A DNA stretch of 64,000 nt, from contig NZ_JRAA01000001.1 in NCBI RefSeq assembly GCF_000787395.1, positions 124,001 to 188,000 of the forward strand. The letters are read 5' to 3'. A program made the translations under genes and the position numbers. Positions 20,434 to 28,471 of this stretch are shown here, piece after piece (the stretch's first letter is position 1; every line of letters begins with the position of its first letter). Source of the stretch: Solemya velum gill symbiont. GTDB taxonomy: Bacteria > Pseudomonadota > Gammaproteobacteria > Chromatiales > Chromatiaceae. The notes under the pieces are model-generated. The model saw nothing but the letters and a program-made list of their open reading frames with translations. It was not told where the DNA came from and did not search any database.

Positions 20434-22836
20434 ATGAAAAAAGTTATTATCATCGGAGGTGTTGCTGGTGGTGCATCTTGTGCAACACGTCTTCGCCGTC
20501 ATAACGAAGAAGTTGATATTCTCCTCCTCGAGCGTGGACCCTACGTCTCTTTTGCCAACTGTGGCCTGCCTTATTACATAGGCGACGTTATCAAAAATGA
20601 AGAGGATCTCTTTCTGGCAAATGTCGAGCTGTTCAAAGAGCGATTCAGAATAGATGCGCGTATCAATTCCGAGGTAACCGATGTTGATCCTGACAGTAAA
20701 ACTGTTACGGTCCGTAACCTGGAAAGCGGGGAGAGCTATTCGGAAGAATACGACGAACTGGTACTAGCACCGGGCGCGAGACCTGTACGTCCGCCTCTTC
20801 CCGGTATAGATGTCGATGGCATATTTTCGTTACGCAGCGTACCCGACAGTAATCAAATCAAGCAATGGATTCATGACCGAAATGTGAAACGTGCCGTTAT
20901 TATAGGCGGTGGATTCATCGGTATCGAAATGGTCGAGAACCTGGTTGAGCTCGGAATTCATACAACCCTGGTAGAGCGTAACCCACAAATTCTTCCACCT
21001 CTCGATCCGGAAATGACTGTCCCCCTGCGCACAGCACTACATCAACATGGTGTTGCCGTTTATCTAGGTGAAAGTGTTAACGGGTTTGAACGAGCGGGGG
21101 AGTTAACCACGGTCAAGACCGAAAGCGGGAAATCTTTTCAGGCTGAACTCGTAATACTTGCGATTGGCGTCATGCCGGAAAATGAACTGGCCAAAAGCGC
21201 TGGTCTTACACTTGGTCCACGTGGTCACATCATTGTTGACAAGAATCTGCGCACCAGTGATTCGCATATATATGCAATTGGTGACTGTATCGAGGTGAAA
21301 AATATTGTCTCTGGCAGCAAGACAGCTTTAGCACTGGCGGGTCCGGCAAATCGCCAGGGTCGTATCGTTGCTGACATGCTTGCAGGTCGTGGACGATTTT
21401 TCCGGGGTGTTCAAGGTACAGCGGTTTGTGGTCTTTTTAATCAGACTGCAGCCATGACAGGTCTCAATGAGAAATCACTCAAAGAGCAGGTCCGAATCGA
21501 ATACAGCGTTGTATACGCTCATCCAACCAACCATGTCGGTTACTATCCTGGTGCCGCTCCGATCCAGTTCAAACTGATTTATGTTAAATCCGACGGGCGT
21601 GTTCTTGGGGCACAGGCTGTGGGAGAGGCCGGAGTGGAACGACGTATTGATGTCATATCGATGGCAATCCAGATGCACGCAACAGTGTTTGATCTTGAAG
21701 AGTCAGAGCTCTGTTATGCGCCGCAATACGGAGCGGCAAAGGATCCTGTCAATGTCATCGGCATGATTGCTGCCAATGAAATGCGTGGTGACTTGTCTAT
21801 TACTCACTGGAATAAAATGGGTAGTGGCGGAGCCGTTGTCCTTGATGTGCGCGATGCCAACGAAGTTGCTGCTCACGCATTGCCAATTGCAGTACACATC
21901 CCTTTGAACGATATTCGTGACCGACAGGATGAATTGCCAAAAGATAGTGAGATTCATGTCTCATGTGCAGTTGGTTCGCGCGCATACAATGCTGTTCGTT
22001 TGTTGCGTAACCTGGGCTTTCAGGCGAACCTGCTATCTGGTGGAGAGAAAACATTCGAACACCTGAGATCATGCGCATCTGATGATGCTGTTTCCATGGA
22101 GCATAAGGACAGGATGGACTTCCTGCTCTCTTGGGAAGTGATGCGGGATACGCTGACTGGTGAGAACGAGGATGTAGAACAGGTCCTGGCCATCCTGAAA
22201 AATCCAAAAGTATTTTATCGCTTGCCGCTTGGAAATATTGTCAAGGCGATCCGCCGAATGGAAAGCGTTGATGTCAAAAGCGGCGAAGCCGTGATGAACC
22301 AGGGAGACACGGGAGATTTCTTTTATATTATTCGCAAGGGAACGGCCGAAGTTTGGCAGCAAGGTCTCTATGATAACGAGCAGAAGTTAGTCGCAAAACT
22401 GGAAACAGGTGATCACTTCGGTGAAGAAGCCCTGGTTACTGGAGGTGCTAGAAACGCGTCGGTTAAAATGACCAGCAACGGAAACCTGCTGCGTTTAAAC
22501 AGGGAGGATTTCCAGGAGTTGATCACGCAGCAAACGATTGAAGAGGTCGATATTGATAAAGCGCATCAACTCCTGTCTCAGGGCTGCAAAATGCTCGATG
22601 TTCGTTACCAGGAAGAGTACGAGGAATCACATGTGCCAGGTGTACAGTTGATTCCATTACCTGAACTCCGTAATCGTCTGGATGAGCTTGAGCCGGATAC
22701 ACAATATATAGCCAGTTGCCTCTCCGGAAAGCGCAGCGCTGTTGCGGCGATGATTTTAAAGCAGCATGGGTTCAATGTACTGGTGCTTGAGCATGGTCTC
22801 CGAGACTGGCCATACGAGATGGTGTCTGAGTTTTAG
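20434..22836 (+). CDS. CoA-disulfide reductase-like flavoprotein fused to rhodanese, cNMP-binding and rhodanese domains
   Basis: An 800-residue fusion. Residues 1-450 are a pyridine nucleotide-disulfide reductase of the CoA-disulfide/polysulfide reductase branch. They have the FAD-binding GGVAGGASCATRL, the single active Cys43 in FANCGLPYY, the NAD(P)H-binding IIGGGFIGIEM and the FAD-binding AIGDC. Residues 465-545 form a rhodanese domain with active-loop Cys511 (SCAVGSR). Residues 585-700 form a Crp-like cyclic-nucleotide-binding domain (GDHFGEEALVTGGARNASV). Residues 705-796 form a second rhodanese domain with Cys762 (SCLSGKRS). Reductase-rhodanese fusions are known, but the inserted cNMP domain and second rhodanese make this an unusual build. 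It probably reduces persulfide/polysulfide on CoA or glutathione in the cytoplasm, under cNMP control (inference). Confidence 0.9.
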   Translation: MKKVIIIGGVAGGASCATRLRRHNEEVDILLLERGPYVSFANCGLPYYIGDVIKNEEDLFLANVELFKERFRIDARINSEVTDVDPDSKTVTVRNLESGESYSEEYDELVLAPGARPVRPPLPGIDVDGIFSLRSVPDSNQIKQWIHDRNVKRAVIIGGGFIGIEMVENLVELGIHTTLVERNPQILPPLDPEMTVPLRTALHQHGVAVYLGESVNGFERAGELTTVKTESGKSFQAELVILAIGVMPENELAKSAGLTLGPRGHIIVDKNLRTSDSHIYAIGDCIEVKNIVSGSKTALALAGPANRQGRIVADMLAGRGRFFRGVQGTAVCGLFNQTAAMTGLNEKSLKEQVRIEYSVVYAHPTNHVGYYPGAAPIQFKLIYVKSDGRVLGAQAVGEAGVERRIDVISMAIQMHATVFDLEESELCYAPQYGAAKDPVNVIGMIAANEMRGDLSITHWNKMGSGGAVVLDVRDANEVAAHALPIAVHIPLNDIRDRQDELPKDSEIHVSCAVGSRAYNAVRLLRNLGFQANLLSGGEKTFEHLRSCASDDAVSMEHKDRMDFLLSWEVMRDTLTGENEDVEQVLAILKNPKVFYRLPLGNIVKAIRRMESVDVKSGEAVMNQGDTGDFFYIIRKGTAEVWQQGLYDNEQKLVAKLETGDHFGEEALVTGGARNASVKMTSNGNLLRLNREDFQELITQQTIEEVDIDKAHQLLSQGCKMLDVRYQEEYEESHVPGVQLIPLPELRNRLDELEPDTQYIASCLSGKRSAVAAMILKQHGFNVLVLEHGLRDWPYEMVSEF

Positions 22837-22985
22837 CACGATGGGTGACCGCTTCTGGTAGTGATATCAACTGCTCGATTCGGTAGCAAACTGTTTCCGG
22901 GTTGACAGGAAATGGTAGTTCTTCAGGCACATAAATATACTATTATTCATAGTGTATTCAGCATTGGAGATGAAGAGGTGCTTTG

Positions 22986-23384
22986 ATGAAAAACAGACTG
23001 CGTTTGGCTTTATTCACATGCTGCATTCTCTCAACGCTCTATCTTTCAGGTTGTGATGTTGTCAATAGCATACTGGCAGATGACGTCTACTTGGAATGCA
23101 GCGGTGATGTTCTTGAAGATGGGCGTGTCGTTAAACCCGAAGCCCGGGTTGTCGCCAGGATCGAGCTATTCAGTCCACTTGTGTTATGGAGTGGCGATAT
23201 GGGGGGTAGCGTGTCTATTTCTGGCGATATGACTGAGCGTTATACAATCACAAAAAGCGAAGAGTTCCTTTACTTCAAGGATTTTATTGGAAAATCGACT
23301 GGAATAAGGGGGCAGTATAATGCGTACACGAATGAAATCTCCTTTACCGGCAAGCGCAAGGAGTTTGTTGGAAAGTGCGATTGA
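22986..23384 (+). CDS. Hypothetical lipoprotein
   Basis: A 132-residue protein with a signal peptide ending in the lipobox LSGC (at about residues 20-23), so it should be lipid-anchored in the envelope. The mature part is a small, probably beta-rich domain with no family I recognise. The ATG at 22986 is preceded by GAAGAGGTG; an in-frame TTG sits one codon before it. A strong terminator follows 37 bases after the stop, so the gene is the last of its transcript. Confidence 0.65.
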   Translation: MKNRLRLALFTCCILSTLYLSGCDVVNSILADDVYLECSGDVLEDGRVVKPEARVVARIELFSPLVLWSGDMGGSVSISGDMTERYTITKSEEFLYFKDFIGKSTGIRGQYNAYTNEISFTGKRKEFVGKCD

Positions 23385-23420
23385 TTGACTAGTTCCGAGC
23401 TAAGCGGACATCAATCCAAA

Positions 23421-23450
23421 AAAACCGGGCAAATGCCCGGTTTTTTTATT
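23421..23450. terminator. Bidirectional Rho-independent terminator
   Basis: A 10-bp perfect stem (AAAACCGGGC / GCCCGGTTTT) with a 4-base loop and a T tract on both strands. It ends the lipoprotein gene from the left and the DsrE-like gene 2 from the right. Confidence 0.93.
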
Positions 23451-23461
23451 CTCTTTTTTAT

Positions 23462-23914
23462 TTAGATACGGATATAAGTACAGCCCTCTTTCGACAGCTC
23501 CAATATACGAGCAACTGCCCCTGGTTCAACGATATCGACACCCTCAAGAATTACTAGTGCTGTACCGGTTTTTTTCGTGATTCCCTTGATTGTTGCTGCG
23601 CAAGCGCTGAACTTTGTGCCTCCTCCCATTGTTTGCTCGCTTGACACTGCCAGGCTCTGGATGCGTTTTGTCTCCGGGCTTCCCTCGGACAGGAGTTTCA
23701 ATCCCGGACCCTGGGCAATGATTTCAACGCGAACAGCATCAGCTCCCAGCTGTTTGGGAATATTGTTGGCTATGTTGATTGCCTGCTTAAATGCTTTCGG
23801 ATCATCCTGAGGGACATGGACCATTAAACATTGTGGCTCCTCTGCCTGGGCAGAAAAGGCCACTCCCATTAGCAGAAGCAGTGAAAGTGAAATGTTGCTG
23901 ATTACAGACTTCAT
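23462..23914 (-). CDS. Secreted DsrE-like protein 2
   Basis: A 150-residue protein. The signal peptide has its predicted cleavage after AQA at residue 24. The mature domain follows the same pattern as its neighbours: an opening strand LMVHVP, a glycine-rich GPGLKLL strand, a conserved Cys105 in FSACAATIK, and the C-terminal CTYIRI. An extra Cys29 at the mature N-terminus could form a disulfide or hold a second thiol; this is unique among the paralogues here. It is convergent with the lipoprotein gene. Confidence 0.82.
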   Translation of the reverse strand: MKSVISNISLSLLLLMGVAFSAQAEEPQCLMVHVPQDDPKAFKQAINIANNIPKQLGADAVRVEIIAQGPGLKLLSEGSPETKRIQSLAVSSEQTMGGGTKFSACAATIKGITKKTGTALVILEGVDIVEPGAVARILELSKEGCTYIRI

Positions 23915-24057
23915 ATTCGTTCTCCATCCAATGATTTTTTAAATAAAAGCTCTTCAGCTTGCGCTTATCTTCTGTTGTAGGCATAAAACCATACTTTGCA
24001 TCTATATTCTGCGCCCGACCTGTCCCAAGAAAACCAGAAACCTCTTGGTATTACAAA

Positions 24058-24077
24058 AGGCGGCATAAAAGCCGCCT
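24058..24077. terminator. Terminator after DsrE-like gene 3
   Basis: A 7-bp stem AGGCGGC / GCCGCCT with a 6-base A-rich loop and T/A-rich flanks on both sides. It lies 23 bases beyond the stop of the gene that ends at 24101. Confidence 0.8.
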
Positions 24078-24100
24078 ATTTTCCCTGGGACTCAATCCGA

Positions 24101-24565
24101 TCAGGGTTTAATATAGGTATATCCCTGTGCCTGAAGGTGTGCCAGCTCGGCAACGCCGCTAGGAACAATTGCACTTTCATCTGCATCATAGAGCTGATCA
24201 AGTGAGATCTTTTTTCCCTTCAGCGTATTTGCACAGATGCTAAAAGAGACATTCTGGTCTTTCAGGCCGGCTATTTTTGCCTGAATCTCAGGTGTTGCGT
24301 TGGCATGCTTCATCTTCGGTACGCTTGCAAGTTCATCTGGCTCAAGAAGCAGTGAAAGCCCGTTGCCATGCATGACAACTTTTGCATCCAGATTTTCAGC
24401 ACCAACTGCGTTGATGTGGTTCTGGATGTTACGCAGCGCACCGGCCTGTGCCTTGGGATTGTCGTAATTGATATGGTAGACAACCTTCTGTTTGCCGTAA
24501 TCAGCCTGCACATTCGTGGCGAAGAGCACCGCGACTGCCATTAGCAGAGTTGTTAATAGTTTCAT
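24101..24565 (-). CDS. Secreted DsrE-like protein 3
   Basis: A 154-residue protein. The signal peptide cleaves after about residue 21 (VQA-DYG). The mature domain has KVVYHINYDNP, a GNGLSLLL strand, Cys111 in the motif SICANT and the C-terminal GYTYIKP. I chose the ATG at 24565 because AGAGGAAG precedes it at good spacing and the signal peptide begins there; the reading frame is open 35 codons further but lacks such signals. It is divergently arranged from the ECF sigma factor gene, with a TATTGGG palindrome between them, so the two may share control. Confidence 0.85.
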   Translation of the reverse strand: MKLLTTLLMAVAVLFATNVQADYGKQKVVYHINYDNPKAQAGALRNIQNHINAVGAENLDAKVVMHGNGLSLLLEPDELASVPKMKHANATPEIQAKIAGLKDQNVSFSICANTLKGKKISLDQLYDADESAIVPSGVAELAHLQAQGYTYIKP

Positions 24566-24607
24566 CTGTTCTTCCTCTATTTCTTTGTTGGTTAAACTCA
24601 ATACACG

Positions 24608-24627
24608 TATTGGGAATAAGCCCAATA
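24608..24627. promoter_or_regulatory. Palindromic TATTGGG-N6-CCCAATA, candidate regulatory site
   Basis: A perfect 7-bp inverted repeat about 43-62 bases upstream of the DsrE-like gene 3. Its forward half gives ATTGGGAATAA, which recurs exactly at 24777-24787 in front of the sigma gene. It may be an operator or the -35 region of an ECF promoter; the sequence alone does not decide. Confidence 0.4.
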
Positions 24628-24776
24628 ACGGGACGACATTGGCACTTCTTTTGGTCCAATCGTCTTTCACAGGGCTGATATAAGGTGTAGATTCAGGTCT
24701 GTGGAGTGTCGAATTATCGATTCCCGTACTAAGGCAGATGCACTCGGCACAGTTTTATTCCAAAAAAATGACAATA

Positions 24777-24787
24777 ATTGGGAATAA
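24777..24787 (+). promoter_or_regulatory. ATTGGGAATAA motif before the ECF sigma gene
   Basis: An exact 11-base repeat of 24609-24619, about 47 bases before the chosen sigma start. The position suits a -35 element of an autoregulated ECF promoter. A related TTGGG-N6-CC pattern precedes DsrE-like gene 1 (minus strand, near 19763-19751). Confidence 0.35.
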
Positions 24788-24833
24788 TCCGGCGACTTCT
24801 GCATCTCTCTTAGAGAGAGGAGGAAAAATCACA

Positions 24834-25385
24834 ATGGTTATCATTGACAAGTTGTGCGCTGCACGAGCGCTCAAACACCGTATTGCAGAGCGGCGCGGAC
24901 GGCTTTTTAGGGTGGCCTACGCCTGGTGCCGGGACCGGCATCTTGCCGATGACCTGGTTCAAGAGGCTATCGAGAGGGCAATCAACAAGTGCCATCAGTT
25001 AAAAGATCCTTCTCGCCTCGATAGCTGGCTCTATTCAGTGCTGAATAACTGTTGGCGAGAGCATCTCAGGATGCGGCGAGAGCATGTAGAGTTAAATGAC
25101 GACGATTTGGTATCCACTTGCTGTCCTGAACAACAAAATATCTCAGGAGAGCTTTCTGCACGGGTGTTGGTGCTCATAGGATTCTTGCCTGACAATCAGC
25201 GCCAGGTGCTTACGCTCGTGGTGCTGGAAGAATTCAGTTACCGGGAAGTTGCAGAAATTCTGGATATTCCTATCGGAACCGTTATGAGCCGCCTATCCAG
25301 GGCGCGTAGATCTCTCTCTGATCAGCTGAGCAGTGCCAGTGAGCCTGTCACTGAATCGCGTTCCTACCTGAGGAGGGTGAAATGA
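24834..25385 (+). CDS. ECF sigma factor paired with DsrE-type anti-sigma factor
   Basis: A 183-residue sigma factor. Region 2 spans about residues 20-85 (ADDLVQEAIERA, DSWLYSVLNNCWREHLRM) and region 4 about residues 115-165 (YREVAEILDIPIGTVMSRLSRARR). I chose the ATG at 24834 because AGGAGG lies 10 bases before it; the frame is open further upstream to 24738 without a comparable site. Its end overlaps the anti-sigma gene by 4 bases (ATGA). Its probable regulon includes itself and the nearby DsrE-like genes; this rests on gene order and a shared TTGGG motif and is inference. Confidence 0.92.
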   Translation: MVIIDKLCAARALKHRIAERRGRLFRVAYAWCRDRHLADDLVQEAIERAINKCHQLKDPSRLDSWLYSVLNNCWREHLRMRREHVELNDDDLVSTCCPEQQNISGELSARVLVLIGFLPDNQRQVLTLVVLEEFSYREVAEILDIPIGTVMSRLSRARRSLSDQLSSASEPVTESRSYLRRVK

Positions 25386-26101
25386 ACAAGGAATTATACT
25401 GGACTGAAGATGAGCTGAATCGCTTCATCGATGGTGAATTAAGCAAGGAAGAGAGGCGCAGGCTGGAACTTCACTTGGATGAAGACCCTGCGTTCATCGA
25501 GAAAGTCCGAGAATACCGCTCGATTGACCAGGCATTGCGTGATGCATACGATGAGGTTGAGTCCCCTCTGCACCGCCCCGTCACAAGATCAATGTGGGCG
25601 AATAGCGGACGAAGCCTTGCACTGATGGTCTTGCTGCTTCCCCTGGGATTTCTTGTCGGCTGGGGCATGCATGCGAATTTCAGTGCTCCGAATATACACA
25701 CACCTCTTACAAGCGGGATCAGCCTTCCCGTCAAAGGCCTTGAGCGTAACAATACCGTGTTGCACATCGATGTGGACGAACAGGAGGCAGCCAATGACTT
25801 GCTTGATCGTGTCGAGACCATTCTGACGACTTATGCAGATGATGAAATTCAAGTAGATGTGGTTGCTAACGCAGCAGGTCTTAATTTACTTCGTGTAGAT
25901 AAGTCAGCGGTTGCAAACCGGGTAAGCCAAATGATGGATAAATATGACAATCTGATGTTCCTGGCTTGTGCGAACACCATCAGCCGACTGACTGAAAAAG
26001 GGGAAGAAGTTGAATTGATTGACCGCACTCATGCCGGGGAAACTGCGATAGATCACGTTGTAAACAGGCTCAGCTCTGGATGGACATATGTGAAGATTTA
26101 A
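25382..26101 (+). CDS. Membrane anti-sigma factor with periplasmic DsrE-like domain
   Basis: A 239-residue protein. The N-terminal 60 residues have the anti-sigma layout (LNRFIDGELSKEERRRLE and following helices) but none of the His/Cys zinc ligands of the ZAS type. One membrane helix follows at about residues 78-96 (LALMVLLLPLGFLVGW). After a linker, residues 124-239 match the secreted DsrE-like neighbours: opening strand TVLHIDVD, AAGLNLL, Cys196 in FLACANTI and the C-terminal GWTYVKI. With the N-terminus inside, the DsrE domain faces the periplasm. I infer it senses a sulfur species or a thiol change through Cys196 and releases the sigma factor encoded just upstream. Confidence 0.88.
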   Translation: MNKELYWTEDELNRFIDGELSKEERRRLELHLDEDPAFIEKVREYRSIDQALRDAYDEVESPLHRPVTRSMWANSGRSLALMVLLLPLGFLVGWGMHANFSAPNIHTPLTSGISLPVKGLERNNTVLHIDVDEQEAANDLLDRVETILTTYADDEIQVDVVANAAGLNLLRVDKSAVANRVSQMMDKYDNLMFLACANTISRLTEKGEEVELIDRTHAGETAIDHVVNRLSSGWTYVKI

Positions 26102-26144
26102 GATTTAGTGCATTTCTCTCCTGAAAAGAAATTGCATACTTCTT

Positions 26145-26174
26145 AAGCCCCTTTTTTACTGGGGCTTTTTTTTT
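26145..26174 (+). terminator. Rho-independent terminator of the sigma/anti-sigma operon
   Basis: A 7-bp stem AAGCCCC / GGGGCTT with a T-rich loop followed by a run of nine to ten T, 44 bases after the anti-sigma stop. It closes the two-gene operon. Confidence 0.92.
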
Positions 26175-26199
26175 GCCAAATAATCATTAAACATTGTGA

Positions 26200-26409
26200 A
26201 TGTCTGCTGTGAGAATATCTTTAGGTGTGGACAATACCTCATTTGCCATTGAATCTGTTTCCGACAATACACGAACAATTGATTTGAACCAGTTGATTTT
26301 GAGAACGAGCAACAGATCTGACAGGTGTACAATGCATCTAGTTATTGAGTGCTTTATGCTGAAGGGTATTTATTATAAAGTAGGCGATGAAATCACTATA
26401 GGAAGATAA
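26200..26409 (+). CDS. Hypothetical protein (69 aa)
   Basis: I do not recognise this protein. It has no signal peptide, no membrane helix and no clear ribosome-binding site. It ends 14 bases before the next gene in the same direction, which is the only support for its being real. It could be a chance frame. Confidence 0.3.
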   Translation: MSAVRISLGVDNTSFAIESVSDNTRTIDLNQLILRTSNRSDRCTMHLVIECFMLKGIYYKVGDEITIGR

Positions 26410-26423
26410 AACAGGAGATTGCA

Positions 26424-26825
26424 GTGCTACCCCGATTTTATAACGAACTGATACCCTATATCTGTATTTGGGGTGGTATAGGCATTACCCTGGCAACACA
26501 GCCCGGTCTAACACATCTGTTTGCGATAGTGTTGTATTTGGCAGGTTCTCTAATCTGGTTGATGCGTTCAAATGCCCGCAGAAAAGATAGTCAGAATAGT
26601 AAGCAAGTGTCCCAACGCCGGTGGAAAATCCCTTTTTTATTATATGAACCGTATCCATTTCTGCTGTTAGCAGGCGCACTCTGGATAGCGGCTTACACTT
26701 CAATGCCATTGGTGTTCGTGTCACCTGTTATAGCTGCCTATGCCACTTTCTTGCTTTGGAAGCGGGTCATTAATCGCGGGCATGGATGGTTCAACTTTAA
26801 CGAAAAGAACAAATCGGGAAAATGA
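26424..26825 (+). CDS. Small membrane protein (133 aa)
   Basis: A hypothetical inner-membrane protein with about four hydrophobic helices in two pairs, separated by a basic hydrophilic loop (around residues 48-67). It starts with GTG at 26424, with AGGAG seven bases before. No family is recognised, and its role cannot be told from its neighbours. Confidence 0.6.
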   Translation: MLPRFYNELIPYICIWGGIGITLATQPGLTHLFAIVLYLAGSLIWLMRSNARRKDSQNSKQVSQRRWKIPFLLYEPYPFLLLAGALWIAAYTSMPLVFVSPVIAAYATFLLWKRVINRGHGWFNFNEKNKSGK

Positions 26826-26944
26826 TGCACGCATCTACCTGAGAATTCTGACACGCTATGAGGTAGTTTGGGTTTGTGGCGTGACGCACGTTAAATGACT
26901 ATATGTCGACAAAATATTTAAGCGATAGATTCTAACTTTTTGCG

Positions 26945-28012
26945 TCATCTATCGGTGCGAAAACCTTGCGATGAGCACAGCCTGGTCGTCAGGAAGTCCG
27001 TAATCCGTTCCTTGCCTCTCAGGTAGGCTGCCAGAACTGTTGCATAGTGGCCCAGAGGTAAACCGTCGATTTCAGCTGGAGGCTTCCGGTCAGCGGCGGC
27101 GTAGGCGTTGAACAGCCGGTCCTGGTTTCTGCGCGGAACGAAATTGTCGTTTTTACTGCGTACCCACAGGAGGCGATCGTTGCTGTCAGGGCGCACGAAA
27201 TCCAGTGGTTCAATCTGTACGTGTGGGCGCAGGCGTTGTTCGAAAGCCGTAACCTCCTCAAGATCGATTTCTCTTTTCTCCTCCGAGGGGGTATGACCCT
27301 CCATTATGCCAAGAAGGCGCCTGCGCCAGCGTGAGATGGGCGCGAGTACAGTGTTGGCAATCAGGTTGGGCAGGTCACCTCCGGGTATAATCAGAACGGC
27401 AGCCTCGAAGCGTGAATCTATGCCAAACAGGATGCTTCCGCGGATGCCGCCAAGGCTTGTTCCAATCAGGCCGATACGACTGACCTTGATCGGACTGTTC
27501 CGGTCATATTGAAGAGCATATGCCAGGGTGCGAGTGTTAATGGTGTGTCTCAGGAAAAATCGATTGATGTAGTCGATCCCTTGTTCCTGCTGGTAAGCCT
27601 CTTTGGGTACCGCGACAATAGCGGCATGCATCCCCGCCTGAGCCAGTGCCTCCGCGTAGCCTCTATCAACGAAGGTTTGGCCGCGGTATGGGGCCAACAC
27701 CAGTACCAATGGTGCAGGCTTGCTGGTTGGTACCGTGTAGAGTTCGAATCTTGTCAGTAACTCGCCTTCACCGTAAGGGTCGGGCTGGCGAAGCTCTCCT
27801 TTATGGCGCTGGAATTCCCCTGCCTGGTTGTTGGAAGTTATCTTGAACTTTGTGTACACGGGTTTGGCCCGTAGCAGGTCTGCAGGGTTCAGTGCTGCAA
27901 AAACAGTGGCCGGTAACAGTGTCAGAAGTACAATCAGTCCCGCCAATTGAGCCATTGGTCGAGTTCTTTGTGGGCTTTTTTGAATGTTGGACATTAACCT
28001 GATTGTTCGCAC
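26945..28012 (-). CDS. Secreted alpha/beta hydrolase
   Basis: A 355-residue protein with an N-terminal hydrophobic segment (about residues 22-39) ending in AFA-like residues, so exported. The alpha/beta hydrolase fold shows in the strand PLVLVLAPYRG, the nucleophile elbow GTSLGG, the acid in RSKNDNFVP and the His in GHYA near the C-terminus. It is probably a carboxylesterase or peptidase-like serine hydrolase; the substrate is unknown. A GTG at 28012 gives the longest form; the ATG at 27994 is an equally good start. Confidence 0.8.
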   Translation of the reverse strand: MRTIRLMSNIQKSPQRTRPMAQLAGLIVLLTLLPATVFAALNPADLLRAKPVYTKFKITSNNQAGEFQRHKGELRQPDPYGEGELLTRFELYTVPTSKPAPLVLVLAPYRGQTFVDRGYAEALAQAGMHAAIVAVPKEAYQQEQGIDYINRFFLRHTINTRTLAYALQYDRNSPIKVSRIGLIGTSLGGIRGSILFGIDSRFEAAVLIIPGGDLPNLIANTVLAPISRWRRRLLGIMEGHTPSEEKREIDLEEVTAFEQRLRPHVQIEPLDFVRPDSNDRLLWVRSKNDNFVPRRNQDRLFNAYAAADRKPPAEIDGLPLGHYATVLAAYLRGKERITDFLTTRLCSSQGFRTDR

Positions 28013-28171
28013 TTGATTTCTTGCCTCTCCCGGTTACGGAAAAGTACCTTATTTAACTAAATCTCACTCATTCCCGGGTTGGAGTCAAGCTCAAAACCCG
28101 AAGCGGGCATTTTCATCCTCACGTATCAGGGTATTTATTTGATTCACATTCTCGGAAATTCGACTTCAATA

Positions 28172-28203
28172 TCTGCTTTTGGTCCAGAAGCGGACAATCA
28201 AGT
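28172..28203. repeat. Degenerate palindromic motif, copy A
   Basis: Contains CTGCTTTTGGTCCAGAAGCGGACA, a diverged form of the motif CGCTTCTGGCCGAAAGCGGTC seen best at 31669. It lies between the hydrolase and the truncated SRPBCC gene. Confidence 0.4.
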
Positions 28204-28250
28204 CATAGTGCCTGATAATTCTCTTTCTACTCTTCAGAAGGGCGTAATCC

Positions 28251-28437
28251 GTGACTTCAGTATCATATACAGAAACATTCAGAATTGACCAGCCACGAGA
28301 AACTCTGTTTCCCTTGTTCAGTGCTGAAGGGGAAAAATTCTGGGTGCCAGAGTGGGATTACACCAATATCATGGGGACAACGGAGCTGCATGAAGACTAT
28401 ATTTTTTTAACCTCAAATCATGATCACGCATCGGCTG
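28251..28437 (+). pseudogene. SRPBCC-family protein, truncated by IS3 element
   Basis: The frame begins with GTG at 28251 and gives about 62 residues. The SYTETFRIDQPRETLFPLFS opening and a FWVPEWD segment are typical of the START-like SRPBCC ligand-binding fold. It then runs into the left end of the IS3 element at 28438. The remainder of the gene is not found on the other side of the element, so the 3' part has been lost. Confidence 0.7.
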
Positions 28438-28471
28438 TGACCTGCCCCCAACAAGTGGTCCAGTTTGAATG

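Noticed and set aside
28079-28288. 69-codon plus-strand frame with TTG start
   Set aside because: No ribosome-binding site or protein pattern; it overlaps the repeat motif and the start of the SRPBCC fragment.
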